DNA from: Pascua guehoae
Lineage: Eukaryota > Basidiomycota > Tremellomycetes > Trichosporonales > Trichosporonaceae
DNA: 64,000 nucleotides
Reading direction: 5' to 3'
Assembly: GCA_001600415.1 (NCBI GenBank)
Contig: BCJX01000012.1
Span: 621,163-685,162 of the forward strand
Shown: piece after piece, positions 32,473-44,610 of the stretch
Numbering within the stretch: the first letter of the stretch is position 1
Layout of the letters: every line of letters begins with the position of its first letter
The notes under the pieces: model-generated
Seen by the model: the letters and a program-made list of their open reading frames with translations, nothing else
What the model was told of the DNA's origin: nothing
Databases searched by the model: none
Made by a program: the position numbers and the translations under genes

Positions 32473-35400
32473 CATTGCGGTGACGTGTGGCAGTGATCAT
32501 GTACGAGACGGGACCTGTTTCCAACCTTGAGACGGTAAACACGGGGGCAGGGGAGCTCGTTGCAAGAACACTTCAGCGTGCAGCGTGCTCAAACTGATGG
32601 GGACCAACAGGCGAGCAACTTGTGTGCTAGCTTGCTTCTCTGCTCTCCACACTCTCCAGCTCGCACCGGCCCTCACAGAACGCCCGCACGGGCACAGCGC
32701 GCTCCTCTCGCCTGGCACACATTTCGAACAACCTTGTTTGGCGCTTTGGTATCGCCATGTCGCGTTTGGTATCTGCGTCTGCTTGGTCTCGGCCACGGAG
32801 AATGGGGTCACCTCCACAGATGTTCACCAACGTTCACTCGTGGGGTTTGGCATGCGTCATGTGCTCATCTCATGAGACATCGAGTGGTCCGCAGCACGGC
32901 CTTTGCCCGTGCACAAGCTAGTTGATTGGCCCAAAGGTGCGACCGTGCCGGGGGCGAGCGATCGACGCGGGAACTCGCAGGCCGATCAGGCGAGTATCCG
33001 CGAGTATCTACGAGTATTCACGGGGGTGCAACGGAGTGCTTCCTGGTCACAGCTCACGGGCCGCGGGGCAGTAGCCAGCAGCAGCGGGCAGTACAGACAT
33101 AGCATATCGGTATGCTCATTCGGCGCATGACGGATATCCGAGGACGTTGGTTCTGATGTCTCACTCCAGAGCCAATTCCAATACCCCCGGACCCGATCAG
33201 TGCCAAGCGATCACGCTCCGAGATGACTGAACATGATGGAGGGGGTTGTCAACTTGGATCGGCATGTCGGCTCTGTCGACTGCCGCATCCCACGACCCCC
33301 CGGATCCCCGGATGAATACGGGGGATACACCCAATCGACCAATGAAACGGCGGTCCGGGGGCGGCCTGGTGAGGATACGAAAGGGCGCACGGTGGCTGCG
33401 AGAAGGGCGCCCAATCTGGGGTTGGGTGTGGCGACGGTGTGGCGGGGAGAAGGGAACGTGACGCGCCGACGCGGTCTCGGGCGTAATGACACAAACCACT
33501 GGCCACCGGCTCGCCATGCGCGCCATGCCTTTGGTCCATGAGCAGCAAAGGGCCTGATCCATGTTCGAGCTCTGTAAGCATGAGTGACACTAGGCGTCGA
33601 CACATTTGGCAGAGACTCAGAAGCACGGATCTGCGGCGCTTTTTTCACGCGCGTGCGTGGCAGATGACGCGGATCCCGTTTCTGCCCGAAATGTCACTGC
33701 CGACCATGCCGACGGGTACTGGCTGTCGGTGTCGGGCAATGGGTTCGCCGGTCGGGCAGAACTGGGTGTGACCGGGCAGAGCTGCGTATCGAGGTCGATT
33801 GGGGGCGTCTTGATTGCACAGAGGACCAGTGTCGTTTGCTTCACAGGCTGGGGATTGGCATCCCAACTCAGTGTTTTGCCATCCAGTCGATCATGGAGAC
33901 ACGCGGTGTGTCGACGGTAATGCACATGACCAGGGTCGCTCGCATGCTCACCCCCGACAGATGGGTGGCGAGGCAGGCTTGCCTGGACAGAGCTCTGGGC
34001 GCATGGGCGTCTTTTCAGACTTTGTCCAAGTCTCTCGCCCACGAGGGGCTCGGCCATCGGGGCGTCGTCCAGGCGGTATACATAACACCAAGTCGTTGCT
34101 TCCTCGTGATCACATGTGATGAAACGACTCGATTCGGTTGGGGATTCTTGTCTGCAGATAGTTCATGCCCCACTATGCTAGACATCCTACACACAGAGTC
34201 TGGACTGACGGAAGGATGGGCGCATTAGTCAGCTGTGATGTGATGAGATGAGCTGAGGAGGCAATCTATCCCCTTTTGTTGATGAGTGGAATCCAGAACA
34301 GAAGCGGGGTGGGTTCGATAGGAATCAATGGGGGTGGTGTGACAGAGTGCGCTCGCTCTCCGAGTTACCTCGCTAATTGATCTTGTTCATGCGGCAAGAG
34401 GATGCGAGGATCGCACCCGAGCGAGGCATACATGCAAGGAGGGATATTTGGTAGCGATAAAACCTAGCACCTGATAGTAGATACCAATGCGGCAGAGTTT
34501 GTATGACAGTCGACGTGTACAAAGTGTTGCCGCTGCACCTATCACTTGTGTCCACCTTTAAACAGAGGTCTCACTATGAGGCGGACATAATATTTCTCGA
34601 ATAATTGGTTGGCAAGAATATTCCGTGTTTGGGATAGCATGGAGAACTGCAGCTGCTGGGACGTGAAATTCGACTGACATCAACACCTCATCCACCTGAG
34701 GCCGCACCTGAGGTCGCGGACGTAATTGCAGCGTACCCGCTGCCCACAAATCACACGATGCACGGTGGATATCCACACATGGGCAGCTGGTCCGTGTGTG
34801 ACAATATTGCAATGAGCAAATGAATGTCATTGTTCGTCAAAGTAGAAACTTGAACTGGTCGGGGTTATACCAGCGGAACGCGTCATCAACTCCACCACAT
34901 GCATCTTTCCCCATGTAGGGTAGAGTTCACCGGGTATCAGTTCTTACTTAGCAAGGTGCTCCGGCCAGACGACTAATGTCGCAGTCGAGTGTACTTCACC
35001 GGCCGCTCTCTCCATTCGGGTGAAAGCCAACTGAGTTGATAGCCAGGAACACCCATGAGTCTGCTACTCTGACCACATACACTCTGATCAAACACACGAT
35101 GTGAGACACATTCAGTATGTGTGGTGGCATACTTTTCGCGCACGCCCACAAAGGCATCACCCACCGCCCGTCAGCGCTCGGTCCCCAATGGCGCAGATGT
35201 TGTGATTGTGTCGTAGCCACTCCTCTTCCGCCGGGATGCACACACTGACTGAAACAGGAGGTAGGATCTCGTATGACATGGCTGTGTGGCCGCACGTACA
35301 GCATTGCATGGCCCTGTAACATGTGTCAAGCACAGCTTGCACCGCAAACAAGGTAGAGTTTAGAGGCTACGGTGTTCACGGTGTCCCAAGTGCCACAATT

Positions 35401-35844
35401 GGCTGACCATGTTTTGGTCTTTTGCCGGCGGCTGTGGTTGGGCAAGCCCTTTGGCGCCCCTCTCCCCTCTGTCCCCCCCCCCCCCCCCCGGCCCTGAGAT
35501 CGACAATGACGTCTCACTTTGTTCCCTGCCCTGCTCTGGGCCATCAGCCACAGCAGCCTGCATGCAGCTGTCTGCCTCCACAAAAGGCAAACATAGCCAA
35601 GGCAGACTTGCCATTCCAGGCACCAGCCAGCCTGTCTTGCGTCGCCAGTCGACCGCGTCCCGCGCCGCGCCTTGCCGCGTCCTGCTGCAAACCGTCTTCC
35701 TCGACCTTTTCTCGCCCACTGCTCGTTCGACTTGTCTTTTCTTTTCCTCATCCCCCCCCCCCCTCACCTTTCCGGAATCTGCAGTTGACAGCTGCGTCTC
35801 CAACTCGCCGACTCCCCTCCTACTCTCCCTATCAAACACCCACC

Positions 35845-38800
35845 ATGCCACCTCGAGGCAAGGGTGGTAACGGCCGGTCCAACGGTCGGTCCAACGGCAA
35901 GTCCAACGGCAAGAATGGCAACGGCAAGAATGGCAACGGCAAGGCCAAGCCGCGCCCGTCGCCGATCACGATGCCGGGTCCGAGCGTGTCAGACCCCAAC
36001 AAGACACCCAAGACGCCCAAGACGCCAAAGACTCCCAAGACGCCGCAGGACGAGGCCATCGCCTTCTTCTCGGGCGAGGGTGACGGCGAGCCTGTCCAGG
36101 TATGGGAGCTGCAGCTCGAGGGCGACGGTGGACCGAGCAAGGCCAAGTCTGTGAGTGTCGAAGAGGCGAGGCGATGATGCGTGGGAGTGCGGGGAGGTGT
36201 GTCAAGAGGTGTGCAGTTTGGCGCGCGATGAACTGGTCTGGGAAAGCCCGATGTAGCGTCGTCCCGGGCGCACAGACATGGCGAGGCGCGATCGACGTCA
36301 CCGATACACTCTTTGTGATGCGTGTCACTAACCACACCCCCAGTACATTCGACTGCCGGCGCCGACAAAGCCGTATGTGCTCCGCTTCTCCATCCTCCCA
36401 GGCTCGGCATGCACGCGCAATGGTGTCCTCAAGAGCGACTTCCCCGTCGACGGCGGCGTGTTCCAGCGCGGTGTGTGGATCGAGCGCAAGCTCCCGTCCG
36501 ACCTTAGCAAGTGAGTTTGACCATAAAGAAGCAGCCTGCAGATGCACACGCTGATATCCAGACCGATCACTGTGGACCTCGCCATTTCGGCACCCGGCGC
36601 ATTCTGCTACTACATTGAGCACGATGGGCCCGACGGACAGCGCGTCACGGGCAGGAAGGGCTTCTTCAACGTCGACCCCATCATTACGCTCCCTGCGCGC
36701 ACACCATTCGACCTCGAGCCTGGTGTCGATGTGCTTCACGACACCAAGTCGGGCGCCGTGACCGACAAGATGGAGCCGATCCCCTTAGACAGCATGATCA
36801 TTCTCTCGATCATTGCCAAGTGGCAGGGAAAGATCACCGACTGGGACTCGCACCTGGGCGAAGCGAGCCGGCGAGGCTACAACATGATCCACTACACGCC
36901 GCTCCACCCGCGCGGGAGCTCGGGGAGCCCATACTCAATCTCCAACCAGCTGGCGTTTGACCCGACGTTACTCGCGGACGCCACTGCCAAGGACGGCGGC
37001 CTCAAGCAGATCACCGACGTGCTTCTCCGCGCCAAGAAGAAGTTTGGCCTCGGCAGCGTGACCGATGTCGTTCTCAACCACACTGCGTTTGACTCGCCCT
37101 GGCTCCAGGACCACCCCGAGGCCGGCTACTCGCCGTACAACACGCCCCACCTCGCACCCGCTGTCAAGCTCGAGGATGCCATGTTCGAGCTCACGGACCA
37201 GCTCGCGTCGCGCGGTCTCCCCACAACTGTCGCATCCGAGGACGACCTGAACAAGCTCGCAGGTGCAGTCAAGGACGCCATCAGCGCGGCCAACATTTGG
37301 GAGTACTACGTCTTTGACGTTGCGACCTCGGAAAAGGACGTCGAGGCCGCCCTCAAGGCCGGCAAGATCACGACGTGGGCGGGACCGCTGGTCGAGGGCA
37401 AGTCGCTAGAAGAGCTCGCCGCGATTGCCAAGGACACGCCCGGGTTTATTGAAAACTACCGTGCCTATTCCGCGCCGTACTGCACACACGTGTTGCCCGA
37501 GGCTGCTGCTGGGTTCATCCAGGCAGCTTACCCTCACAAGCCAGACAGCGAACAGGCGCACATCTGGGCACAGATCCTCGACATTCTCAACGTGGACCTG
37601 TACGCCGAGTGCGAGGGCGACCTGGCTGCTGCGCGTGACGGCATTACCGGGCGGCTGCGGTACACTCGTCTTGAAGGCGGCGGTCCAAAGCTCGGAGAGA
37701 TCAACAAGAAGAACCCAATTGTCGAGCCGTACTTTACGCGCATCCCAAAGAACGCAAAGACAGCCAAGCACCCCCCATCATCACTCGCCGTTGCAAACAA
37801 CGGGTGGATGTGGGCCGCCGACCCGTTAAAGAACTTTGCAGAGTACCCGTCCAAGGCGTACCTCCGTCGCGAGGTCATCGTGTGGGGCGACTGCGTCAAG
37901 CTCCGCTACGGCTCGGGTCCCGAGGACAACCCATGGCTCTGGGCACACATTACCGAGTACTGTGAGATGCTCGCTGGTATCTTTGACGGTTTCCGTCTCG
38001 ACAACTGCCACTCGACGCCTCTCCACGTCGGCGTGCACATGATCGACGCCGGACGCCGTGTCAACCCCGACCTCTACGTCATGGCCGAACTGTTCACCGG
38101 CAGCGAGGACACTGACCTCAAGTTTGTCCGCGAACTGGGTATCAACTCGCTGGTCCGCGAGGCTTACAATGCTCATGACACCAAGGAGTTTGCTCGTCTG
38201 TAAGTGAAACGGGATGGGAGCGAGGCCACACACTGACTTGCCAGGCTCTACCGTTTCGGTCTCGGCAAACCCATCGGATCAATGGACGCTGCTTGCCTGT
38301 CCAGTCCCGGCGAGCTGCCTCCACTGTTCGGCAAGGGCGCGCCTCGGCCATGCATAATCACCCCGCTGCAGGGGTCGGCGCCGCATGCTGTCTTCTACGA
38401 TGTCACACACGACAACGAGGCGCCGGCAGACAAGCGCACGGCGGAAGACGCCCTCTCCACAGGTGCCCTAGTGACGTTTGCAAAGGCGGCGCTTGGTTCC
38501 AACAAGGGCTTTGACGACCTGTACCCAAAGCTCCTCAACCTTGTTACCGACACGCGAATGTACTCTGTGACCGGCGCCGAGGACGACGACAAGGGTATCG
38601 GGCGCGTCAAGCGCGTCCTCAACAACCTTCACACCGTCATGATGAACGAAGGCTTTGAAGAGGGCCACGTCCACGAGGAGGGACAGTACATTATGGTCCA
38701 CCGTGTGCACCCGCAGACCCACAAGGGGTACATGCTCGTCGCGCACACGGCATTCCCCGGCGACTCTGGACGCGGATTTGGTGAGTTTCGCGTTGATAAT

Positions 38801-41247
38801 GTGGAAGCTGACCCAACAGTCAACCCCCTCAAGGTCACTCGCACCAAGGCATCGTTCATCTTTGGCGCGTCGCTCCACACGCGGCCGTCCGAGTGGAAGG
38901 ATGACCCCAAGACGCACTACGGCCTTCCAGCGACCCTGGAGGAGATTCCAGCCAGTGCCGTCACGATCCGCACGGGCGTGGACGACAATGGCGACTACAC
39001 TGAGATTGTCGTGCCCGACCACTTTGACCCCGGGAGCATCATGCTCTTTGCAACAAACATGGAGGGCGTGTCGACCGAGCTTGAGGTCAAGATTCGTGAG
39101 GGTGCGGATGCGGCGTTTGCCGACCTCAACCTCGTCGACCTCAACGTCGTGCTCCACCGCGCAGACGGTGAGGAGCGTGACGCCACTGGCGGCGACGGCG
39201 TGTACACTATTCCCAACTATGGCTCGTTGGTCTACTGTGGTCTCGAGGGCTGGATGGGACCGCTGCGCCATATTATGGCCACCAACGACCTTGGCCATCC
39301 CCTTTGCGAGCACCTGCGGCAGGGGACGTGGGCGTTAGATTATGTCCATAAGCGCCTCGAACGCGAGATCGGCACACTGCCTCGCCTCGCCAAGCCGGCC
39401 GCGTGGTTCAAGGAGCGCTTCGACCTCATCAAGTCGACTGTCCCTGCGTTCATGCGGCCAAAGTACTTTTCCCTTGTCATCTTTGAGGCGTACAAGGCGG
39501 CGCGCCGTGCGGTCATCGAGCAGCAGTCCGACTTTATCATTTCGGGCACAGAGTTTACGCATGACCTCGCCCTCTGCGCTGTCCAGATGTATGGTCTCGT
39601 CAAGTCGGCGAGCATCGACCCCGCCAAGCCTGTTCCATCGCTCGCTGCTGGTCTGCCTCACTTTACGGCTGGATGGGCGAGGTGTTGGGGACGCGACGTC
39701 GTGAGTGCTTCCAACCAGAATTCCAGAACCTGACGCCAGTTTATCTCTCTGCGTGGTCTGTTCTTGACCACGGGTGACTTTGCCGCTGCGCGTGATCACA
39801 TCCTGGCATTTAGCTCGACACTCAAGCACGGTTTGATCCCCAACCTGCTCGACTCGTGCCGCAACCCTCGGTACAACTCGCGCGACTCGCCGTGGTGGAT
39901 GATCCAGAACATCCAGGACTACACCAATATGGCGCCCGACGGCCTGTCCATCCTCAAGGACTCTGTCAAGCGCCGCTTCCCCGCCGACGACACCTGGGTG
40001 GCGTGGGACGACCCGCAGGCGTACTCATGGAGCAGCACAATCGCCGAGATTATCCAGGAGATTGTCCAGCGCCACGCCGACGGTATCGAATTTAGGGAGC
40101 ACAACGTGAGCAAACGAACCTGTGCCAGGTTGTGAGCTGACGGGCAGGCCGGACCCAACCTCGACATGGACATGAACGACGCCGGCTTCAACCAAAAGAT
40201 CTGGACCGACTGGAAGACGGGTCTCATCTTTGGCGGCAACCGCTACAACTGTGGCACGTGGATGGACAAGATGGGCTCGTCGGAGAAGGCGGGCAACAAG
40301 GGTCTGCCTGCGACGCCGCGCGACGGTGCACCGATCGAGATTACTGGTCTGCTCAAGTCGACACTCACCTGGCTCGACGAGTTGAGCCGTAAGGGCCAGT
40401 TCCCGTTCAAGGGCGTCGAGACGACTGGTGAGCTAGACAGGTATGGGACTCGGCTGACAAGCAGTGGACGGCAAGAAGCGCACTGTCACGTACAAGGAGT
40501 GGGCGGACCTGATCCAGGCGTCGTTTGAAAAGTGCTACTATGTGCCGACCGACCCGTCCCAGGACGCCGACTTTGCCATCAACCCCAAGCTCGTCAACCG
40601 CCGCGGCATCTACAAGGACGTGTACGGCACTCCTGCCGACCGCGAGTTTTCCGACTACCAGCTGCGGTGCAACTTTACGCTCCCGATGGTAGTTGCGCCC
40701 GAGCTGTTTACGCCGACGCGTGCGATTGGCGCGCTGCGCATCGCAGACAAGGCCCTGCGCGGGCCGCTTGGCATGAAGACACTCGATCCAGCAGACTGGA
40801 GCTACCGCCCAGACTATGACAACGACAATGACGGCACCGACCAGAGCGTGGCCAAGGGATGGAACTACCACCAGGGCCCAGAGTGGGGCTTCCCACTTGG
40901 CTGGTTCCTGCTCGCGTGGCTCCGCTTTGACCGCGAAGCGGGCAACGGCAAGAACGACCCGATTGCCACGCTCCAGGACGTGTCCAAGACTCTCCTCCGG
41001 CTCCGCGAGCATGTCGACAATGACCCGTGGCGCGGCCTCCCCGAGCTCTGCAACCACGGTGAGTGTCCATGAGGCCGGTGGTTGAGCCACCCGTCGAGAG
41101 CGATACACCCGACCCAAGCCCCCCTGGCAACCCCAGCTAACATCAACAGATGGCACATACTGCCGTGACTCGTGCAACACCCAGGCGTGGTCGGCGAGCA
41201 CGATCCTCGACGTGCTCGAGGAGATGCACCGCATCGGGCGCGCGTAG
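35845..41247 (+). CDS. GDB1: Glycogen debranching enzyme
   Basis: Eight exons: 35845-36150, 36344-36510, 36562-38199, 38245-39700, 39740-40105, 40148-40427, 40465-41058 and 41150-41247; 1,634 aa with all phases consistent. Bifunctional: the N-terminal GH13 half is a 4-alpha-glucanotransferase ([20 protein letters not shown]; nucleophile region [16 protein letters not shown]; acid region [25 protein letters not shown]). The C-terminal amylo-alpha-1,6-glucosidase half has [38 protein letters not shown] and [17 protein letters not shown]. Together with phosphorylase it degrades cytosolic glycogen. Length is ~100 residues over the usual ~1,530, mostly from an N-terminal extension of [12 protein letters not shown] repeats and four KTP triplets. 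Introns are 37-193 nt. The start is the first ATG in the open frame (CACCATGCC). Confidence 0.96.
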
Positions 41248-41564
41248 ACACTAAAACGTGTAGAGTACAAGTTTGGCGGGATAGTGCACAGCATGTGAGA
41301 CTCGGAAATTGGACAGTAGATGGAAACAACGTAGATTGCTATTCATGCAACCATGCCTGCGGCGCGTGGATTGTGGTATGGTTGGCTACAGTGTCGTTAT
41401 GTCAATGGCCGCTGCGTTGCCAACGACCCCACCCCCTTTTCCACATCGAGCATGAGTCAATCAGTGACCACCAACCATACAAACCCCCAACCCCTGCGGG
41501 TTCGTGTCTAGACATGCCTGCATAGCCCTGTCCGTCTATGGCGCCTCTACTGCTCTCGCCGCGT
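41248..41564. other. Convergent intergenic, GDB1/PheRS alpha
   Basis: 317 bp between two stop codons; 3' UTRs. Nothing else visible. Confidence 0.6.
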
Positions 41565-43918
41565 CTACTCGTCACCCTTGTCCAGCCTGACCGCCGCACT
41601 CGTCTTGACCCTGCCCAAGTCGGTCTTGTGGCCGACGAGGGTACGAATGTCTGAAATCTTGTACTTGATCATTGTGGGGCGCTCGAGCGACATGCCCCAG
41701 CCGAGCACGCGGACGCCCTTGGGCAGACCCATGGGCTCGAGCATTTCGGGGCGGAAGACGCCAGACTGGGGGTTAGCACGTACGGGATGACAGTTGGGGA
41801 GGGTGCATTGTCTGAGACGGCGGTGGCCTTGGAAAGTGGCAGGCAAAGCCGCGAGATTGGCTGCGGCATCTCGGGTGCTGACAAGAGGTTGCGGGGGTAC
41901 AATAATGACCGCCCACTTTCTTATGCCTAGGCCGTCTTGTGACCCCGGCATGACATTCCGCCATTCCGCACAAGTCACACACGACGCGTCGACGCGCTCA
42001 ATCCTCCACCCACACAGCGGTTGCTTTAACCGCCACCCGCCGTTCAACCGGATCGTTTACCCGCTCCCATTCACGCCGACTCACGTTGCCAACCTCGATC
42101 CACTTGCCGAGGCCCTCGTGCCACGAGAAGATTTCCATCGACGGCTCGGTGTAGGGGTTGAAGGCGGGCTTGAAGCGCAGCTTGCCGCTGCCCATCTTTG
42201 CAAAGAACTCCTTCATGAAGCCTGCGTGTGTGAGCGTGGCCCGGGGGGTTATATGTATGGCTGTACGCACCAATGAGGTGTCCGAGGGTAATGTTGTAGT
42301 CTGCCACGACACCCTCGACCTGGTGGAACTCTGCGAGGTGGGTGGCGTCGGTCGCCTCATTGCGGAACACGCGGTCAATGGAAAAGAGCTTTGCGGGCTT
42401 GAAGCCGCCGGGCTGGTTGGCGAGCTGGTACAGGAGCGCAGTGGACACGGCCGTCGTGTGCGTCCGCAGCAAGAGCTTTTCACTCTCGGCGCGGATAAAC
42501 GGTGCGCGGTAGCCAATCGAGCCGTAGCCGCCCACTTCGTGCGTCTTGGCCACACGGTCATAGTAGGCCTGATTGGGAATGGTCGCGCGGACGGGGTCCT
42601 TTACGTAGAACGTGTCCTGCATCTCGCGCGCGGGGTGTTGTTGCGGCACAAACATGGCGTCAAAGTTCCAGAAGGCAGACTCGACAAAGTGGTTGGTGGG
42701 CATTTCGGAGAAGCTGCGGTACGTGTTAGCGGGGGGTTTGCGGGGAGTGTGCGGGGCTGCAGTTGCGATTACTGCGTAGTCCATAGGCAGCCCCGCTGCG
42801 CTCGGCGTTACTCACCCCATGTCAAAGAAGATTTGGCGCATCTCCTCGCGCACCTTGAGGAGCGGGTGCAAGGCGCCGCCGTCTGTCGGCTCTCCCTTTG
42901 CGGCAAAGTTGTACTGCTTGAACGCGGCGTCCTTCCACGCGCCCGACTGCATCATCTCGACCGTGAGGTCTGTCTCGAGCGTCTTGACCTCGGTGGCAAA
43001 CTGCGCGCCCTTGGCCGCGCTGTAGTGGAGCAGTTTCCGCGACGTCACGAGCTTGCGCTTTTGCAGCTCCTTGAGCGCCTTTTCGCCCGCGGGGTGTGTG
43101 CCCGTGCTCTTGATTTCGCGCAGCTGCTCGGCCGTCTCGTCTGCCACGCTCGCAATGGCGCGCACAAAGCCGGCACCGTCCTTTGCAATCCACTTGTTCT
43201 TGAACGCACGCGCTTGGCCGACCTTGACGGCGTCGTCGCCAATGAGTTTCTGCATGTTAGGTGGCGTTGAAAGAAAGTATGCCACAGTGTCCGACGGGCT
43301 GGCCCATCAAACCGAGGCCGAGAGCCACACCGTGCCGCGCCACACCACACCGCGTCCTCGCATACCATCGCCGCTCCGCAGCACGACGGCCCCATCACTC
43401 ACCTTGAGCTCGGGGACGCCCACGGGCTGGCCCGCACCCTTGACGGGCAGTGCCTGCCAGACGCGGAACTCGTGCGATCCCGACGCGGCAATCTGCTCAC
43501 CCTCGGCGGTGAGCACGTACAGGTTGTCGGTAATCTGGGTATACGTGACCATCTGTAATATCAGCCCTGCCCCTACGAGCAAGTGTGTGCGAGTTTCGTC
43601 AGACCGGGGTAGCCCTGCTGCTCAAAGCATATCTTCCGGGCTACAGCCAGCAAGCAGCTCGTACAAGCCGCCAACGAACAGCAACCCCCAAAACACCCAC
43701 ACCCACACCCACACCAACTCCCCCGACCCGCCCGTACGCACCTCCTTGCTGAGCAAACTGTCCAGCGCGGCCTTGACCACAGCCTGCGCGGCGGGCGCGC
43801 CGCCAACGACCGCGCCGTTGACGGACAGCGTGCGCGAGTCGGCGAGCGTGCCCGATGGCGACGCCGCAATCGTCTGCAGCAGCGCGGACTGCACTTCCTC
43901 GACGGATGGGAGCGACAT
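41565..43918 (-). CDS. FRS2: Cytosolic phenylalanyl-tRNA synthetase alpha
   Basis: Six exons (descending): 43918-43742, 43552-43403, 43249-42816, 42713-42271, 42221-42085 and 41765-41565; 513 aa, close to yeast Frs2 (503). The N-terminal part is a winged-helix-like tRNA-binding region ([34 protein letters not shown]). The catalytic class II core follows: [39 protein letters not shown], motif 2 [20 protein letters not shown] with [28 protein letters not shown], and motif 3 [19 protein letters not shown]. It pairs with the beta subunit as an (alpha-beta)2 enzyme charging tRNA-Phe. The 319-nt last intron is the longest; intron 1 carries a short (CCCACA)n run. ATG context is good (CACAATGTC). Confidence 0.96.
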
Positions 43919-44610
43919 TGTGCGTTTCGGCGGCGTGAGGTGGTATCTGTCAGGTCGAGCTGCAAGTGTGCTTGCTGGTTTGGTTCGGCGATCCCCTCCC
44001 AACAATCGTTGTCGTTGCAGCCTCAATCTCGAAAGTCGAAACACGACTCATGTCGGATATGTCGGACGGGCGCCTAAATATGTGGCACGTGGCACGTGGC
44101 GAAAGGCACACAGGGCGATCGGAGTATTTGGCACGCCTGGTGAGGCGCCTATTTTTCCCCGGTCACTTTCGCCCTGGACAGGAGAGCAGAGTGGCGGTAT
44201 TCAATTGTCTGCACTCTGCATATCGCCACAGATTGCAGAATAGCGAACAAGGACAATGTAAGCGGCAAGGGCACAAGTATTGTGCGTGCACGAGGGGTTC
44301 TGTTACACCAAGGCTGTAGTGATGCTCTACGACGATTCCGTCCAAGCATCTGGAAGGAGAATTCGGCTAACTGTACGGCCCAACGACGATGATGGTAAGG
44401 CAATTAATGGAAATGGACGTCGTCCTGCTGACACAGACGGTTCGGGGACTGCTCCGATTGACACCTACAGTAAAACGTGCCCGCACTGCGTGTACCTATG
44501 TGCACAGCTCTGCATGTTGGGAGTGCCAAATATAATCCCTTGAATCACAACCTCTAATTACGGTTTGCCTACAAGTATCCTCACCGTCGCACTCCCTCTT
44601 AGTCCTCTGT
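43919..44610. other. Intergenic, PheRS promoter and MFS 3' end
   Basis: ~690 bp. It should hold the FRS2 promoter and the MFS 3' UTR. A GTGGCACGTGGCACGTGGCG direct repeat at ~44080-44100 contains two CACGTG cores. No gene supported. Confidence 0.6.

Larger units (their letters stand above)
29065..35844. other. 6.8-kb gene-poor region
   Basis: No ORF or exon chain here has a recognisable domain or plausible composition. Visible: paired CACGTG boxes (29599-29631), a GAGGAGGTAGGTAGG-type purine stretch (29750-29860), an A/T-rich patch with T runs (30380-30680), a TGTGATTGC 9-mer repeat (32440-32470), long C runs at ~35467-35490 and ~35750-35762, and a pyrimidine-rich leader before the debranching-enzyme ATG. 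It may hold a long promoter, non-coding RNA or decayed DNA; I cannot tell which. Confidence 0.55.

Noticed and set aside
31300..32496. 398-codon + strand ORF in the gene-poor region
   Set aside because: Composition is Arg/Pro/His-rich and irregular, no domain, and overlapping ORFs of similar length exist in other frames: typical of GC-rich non-coding DNA.
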